DNA from: Flavobacterium hydatis
Lineage (GTDB): Bacteria > Bacteroidota > Bacteroidia > Flavobacteriales > Flavobacteriaceae
NCBI RefSeq assembly: GCF_000737695.1
Contig: NZ_JPRM01000016.1
Span: forward strand, 44,361 to 108,360
DNA: 64,000 bases
Direction of reading: 5' to 3'
The notes under the pieces are model-generated. The model saw only the letters and a program-made list of their open reading frames with translations, made no database searches and was not told the origin of the DNA. A program made the position numbers and the translations under genes. Shown piece by piece: positions 62,825-64,000 of the stretch (position 1 is the stretch's first letter; every line of letters starts with the position of its first letter).

Positions 62825-63184
62825 TTAGTTTCTTTCTTTTAATTTATTAATAAAAGAAACCAACATTCTCTCTACTTCTCGACTATCCTCATATAAATTA
62901 TTAAATTCGTCTTCGTTTAGATATGATATATTTTTAGCAATTTCTAATTGCGTTTGCATTTCAAATAAAGAACCTATTGAAATGTTTAAAAAACGTAAAA
63001 AATCTTTGTTACTTTCTCTTCCATATCCTTCAGCAATATTGCTTGGAATTGAAATCGAGCTTCGTCTTATTTGTGAAGTTAATCCGAAGACTTCTTCTTT
63101 TGGAAAATTATTTGTTGAAATATAGATTTTGGTAATTAGGGACATTGATTTCTGCCAGATTAAAAGCTTTTTGAAATTGCTCAT
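62825..63184 (-). CDS. Four-helix-bundle (23S rRNA intervening-sequence, S23 type) protein
   Basis: 119 residues from the ATG at 63184; the frame extends seven codons to 63205, but MSNFKKLLIWQKSM is the usual start. Family features are LLIWQKSMSLITKIY, LTSQIRRSSISIPSNIAEGYGRES and FLRFLNISIGSLFEMQTQLEIAKNISY. Such proteins were first seen encoded in rRNA intervening sequences, and many stand alone in genomes; here it is far from any rRNA gene. Inverted short repeats bracket it. Function unknown. Confidence 0.9.
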   Translation of the reverse strand: MSNFKKLLIWQKSMSLITKIYISTNNFPKEEVFGLTSQIRRSSISIPSNIAEGYGRESNKDFLRFLNISIGSLFEMQTQLEIAKNISYLNEDEFNNLYEDSREVERMLVSFINKLKERN

Positions 63185-63230
63185 ATTTAGAAAATTTAAT
63201 TTCAATAAATATAAGAATATTCTTTAATGA

Positions 63231-63275
63231 AAAGTCTTAGAATCTTAGCGACTCAGAACCTTAGTACCTCAAGAA
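63231..63275 (-). repeat. Repeat flanking the four-helix-bundle gene (right, inverted)
   Basis: Contains CTTAGCGACTCAGAACCTTAG and GTACCTC. Its reverse complement carries AGGTTCTGAGTCGCTAAG, one base different from the left copy. Confidence 0.7.
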
Positions 63276-63276
63276 T

Positions 63277-63816
63277 TTAATTCCAATTCTCTTCAAATCC
63301 ATAATCTTCGAAACTATCGTCTCCTTCAAACATGTCTAAATCGTCTTCGTCTAGATCATCTTCAAATTCGCCATAGATATCATCATGCATATCTGCTTCA
63401 AAGTTTTTTTCTCCTGAATCATCTGGCATTTCACCATGAGAGAAAAGAGTTTCTGGGTAGGTATTACCAACAGCTTGGTCTTCTATTGCAGCTAGTTCAA
63501 CCAAAAATGTCCACATATGGATAAAATCGTAGACATATATAATTTTAGTGTTTTCTTTATCTAATATATCTGATAAAGTATAATCACTCATTGTTTTTTG
63601 TTCGCCAAGAACATCTCCGGTATCAAAAAGTGGAATTTCATCCTCTTGATTCCAAGTTTCATCGCAGGTATAAAATGAAGCTACTTCCATTCCGTCAAAA
63701 CCAAAAGCATTGAAGATGGCATTGTGTAAATCTTCTAAAGTATCTTCTTCAAGAATTGCTATATCTCTAAAAATATCTTCTTCTGCATCTAGAATTACTC
63801 TAAATTTATAAACCAT
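63277..63816 (-). CDS. Plasmid pRiA4b ORF-3-like (IS1096 TnpR-like) acidic protein
   Basis: 179 residues. The domain runs to about 125: YKFRVILDAEEDIFRDIAI, LEDLHNAIFNAFGFDGMEVASFY, and YVYDFIHMWTFLVELAAIE fit the pRiA4b ORF-3 family. A strongly acidic tail follows (about 135-179, many Asp and Glu). The family name comes from a plasmid and an insertion element, but this gene lies in ordinary chromosomal context. Function unknown. A near-perfect promoter lies upstream. Confidence 0.88.
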   Translation of the reverse strand: MVYKFRVILDAEEDIFRDIAILEEDTLEDLHNAIFNAFGFDGMEVASFYTCDETWNQEDEIPLFDTGDVLGEQKTMSDYTLSDILDKENTKIIYVYDFIHMWTFLVELAAIEDQAVGNTYPETLFSHGEMPDDSGEKNFEADMHDDIYGEFEDDLDEDDLDMFEGDDSFEDYGFEENWN

Positions 63817-63860
63817 AACTTAACTATTTTTTTGTTTTTATTGCTGCTAAAAAGCAAGTG

Positions 63861-63890
63861 CAAATATACTCTATAAATATTATTTCGCAA
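63861..63890 (-). promoter_or_regulatory. Bacteroidota-type promoter for the pRiA4b ORF-3-like gene
   Basis: On the minus strand, TTG (63888-63890), exactly 19 bases, then TATATTTG (63861-63868). It is 45 bases upstream of the ATG at 63816. The remaining bases to 64000 hold no gene I can support. Confidence 0.65.
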
Positions 63891-64000
63891 TGAAATAAAT
63901 CTTTATTGTGTTTGGTAATACCACATAATTATTCGTAAGAAGGTTGTATAATATGAGGTCGTATTTACTAATAAAGATAGTTTTTTATCCTAAATAAAGT

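Overview
The window looks like chromosome of a Flavobacterium-type member of the Bacteroidota. The evidence is AT-rich DNA; A-rich leaders in front of start codons; repeated -7 boxes of the TAnnTTTG type, two of them with a TTG exactly 19 bases upstream (tRNA-Glu cluster and the 63277-63816 gene); proteins with type IX secretion C-terminal domains; TonB-dependent receptors with an N-terminal carboxypeptidase-like regulatory domain paired with DUF4249 lipoproteins; a long NusB; and an archaeal/eukaryal-type ProS. No phage, integrase, transposase or CRISPR array is visible.

Layout. 1-2,550: end of rlmF, thiN, an exported RidA-like protein and a GyrI-like protein. 2,570-9,290: a tandem duplication of a TonB receptor/DUF4249 lipoprotein pair. 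9,419-13,323: monomeric isocitrate dehydrogenase, rplS and trmD, separated by repeat-rich spacers. 13,742-18,117: a plus-strand run of an unknown protein, an archaemetzincin-like lipoprotein, a class D beta-lactamase, a DUF2459 protein and two membrane proteins. 18,235-22,897: racemase, cupin, a Tat-signal TIM-barrel protein broken by one amber codon, an MFS transporter, a cyclophilin-FKBP fusion and a small cytochrome c lipoprotein. 23,010-31,594: Gre-like factor, redoxin, two alpha/beta hydrolases, CsaA, DUF3276, an ABC exporter, leucine dehydrogenase, nusB and yajC.

32,307-41,304 is mainly envelope: a porin, an amidase, a Gly-rich exported protein, rimO, a T9SS type A cargo, a FadL-like channel and a low-complexity lipoprotein. 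41,405-47,879 is mainly translation: proS, three tRNA-Glu genes, rpsT and typA, with a PAS histidine kinase and a stand-alone receiver between. 48,099-52,240 holds a T9SS type B protein and an ABC-2 transporter.

The most unusual stretch is 52,339-61,579. It holds an unrecognised protein with kinase-like motifs, a lipoprotein, a 1,244-residue protein that joins a calcineurin-like phosphoesterase, a kinase-like segment and an Omp85-type barrel, a divergently transcribed HD-PycTM protein, and a GAF protein convergent with the latter. The window ends with a YejK-like nucleoid protein, a four-helix-bundle (S23-type) gene bracketed by inverted repeats, and a pRiA4b ORF-3-like acidic protein.

Three families of dispersed non-coding repeats occur between genes. 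One is an 80-base hairpin element (three copies). One is built from the AACTGAGACTG unit and in one case forms a transcription terminator. One carries the core AGGTTCTGAGT-GCTAAG. All calls come from reading the sequence; no database search was run.
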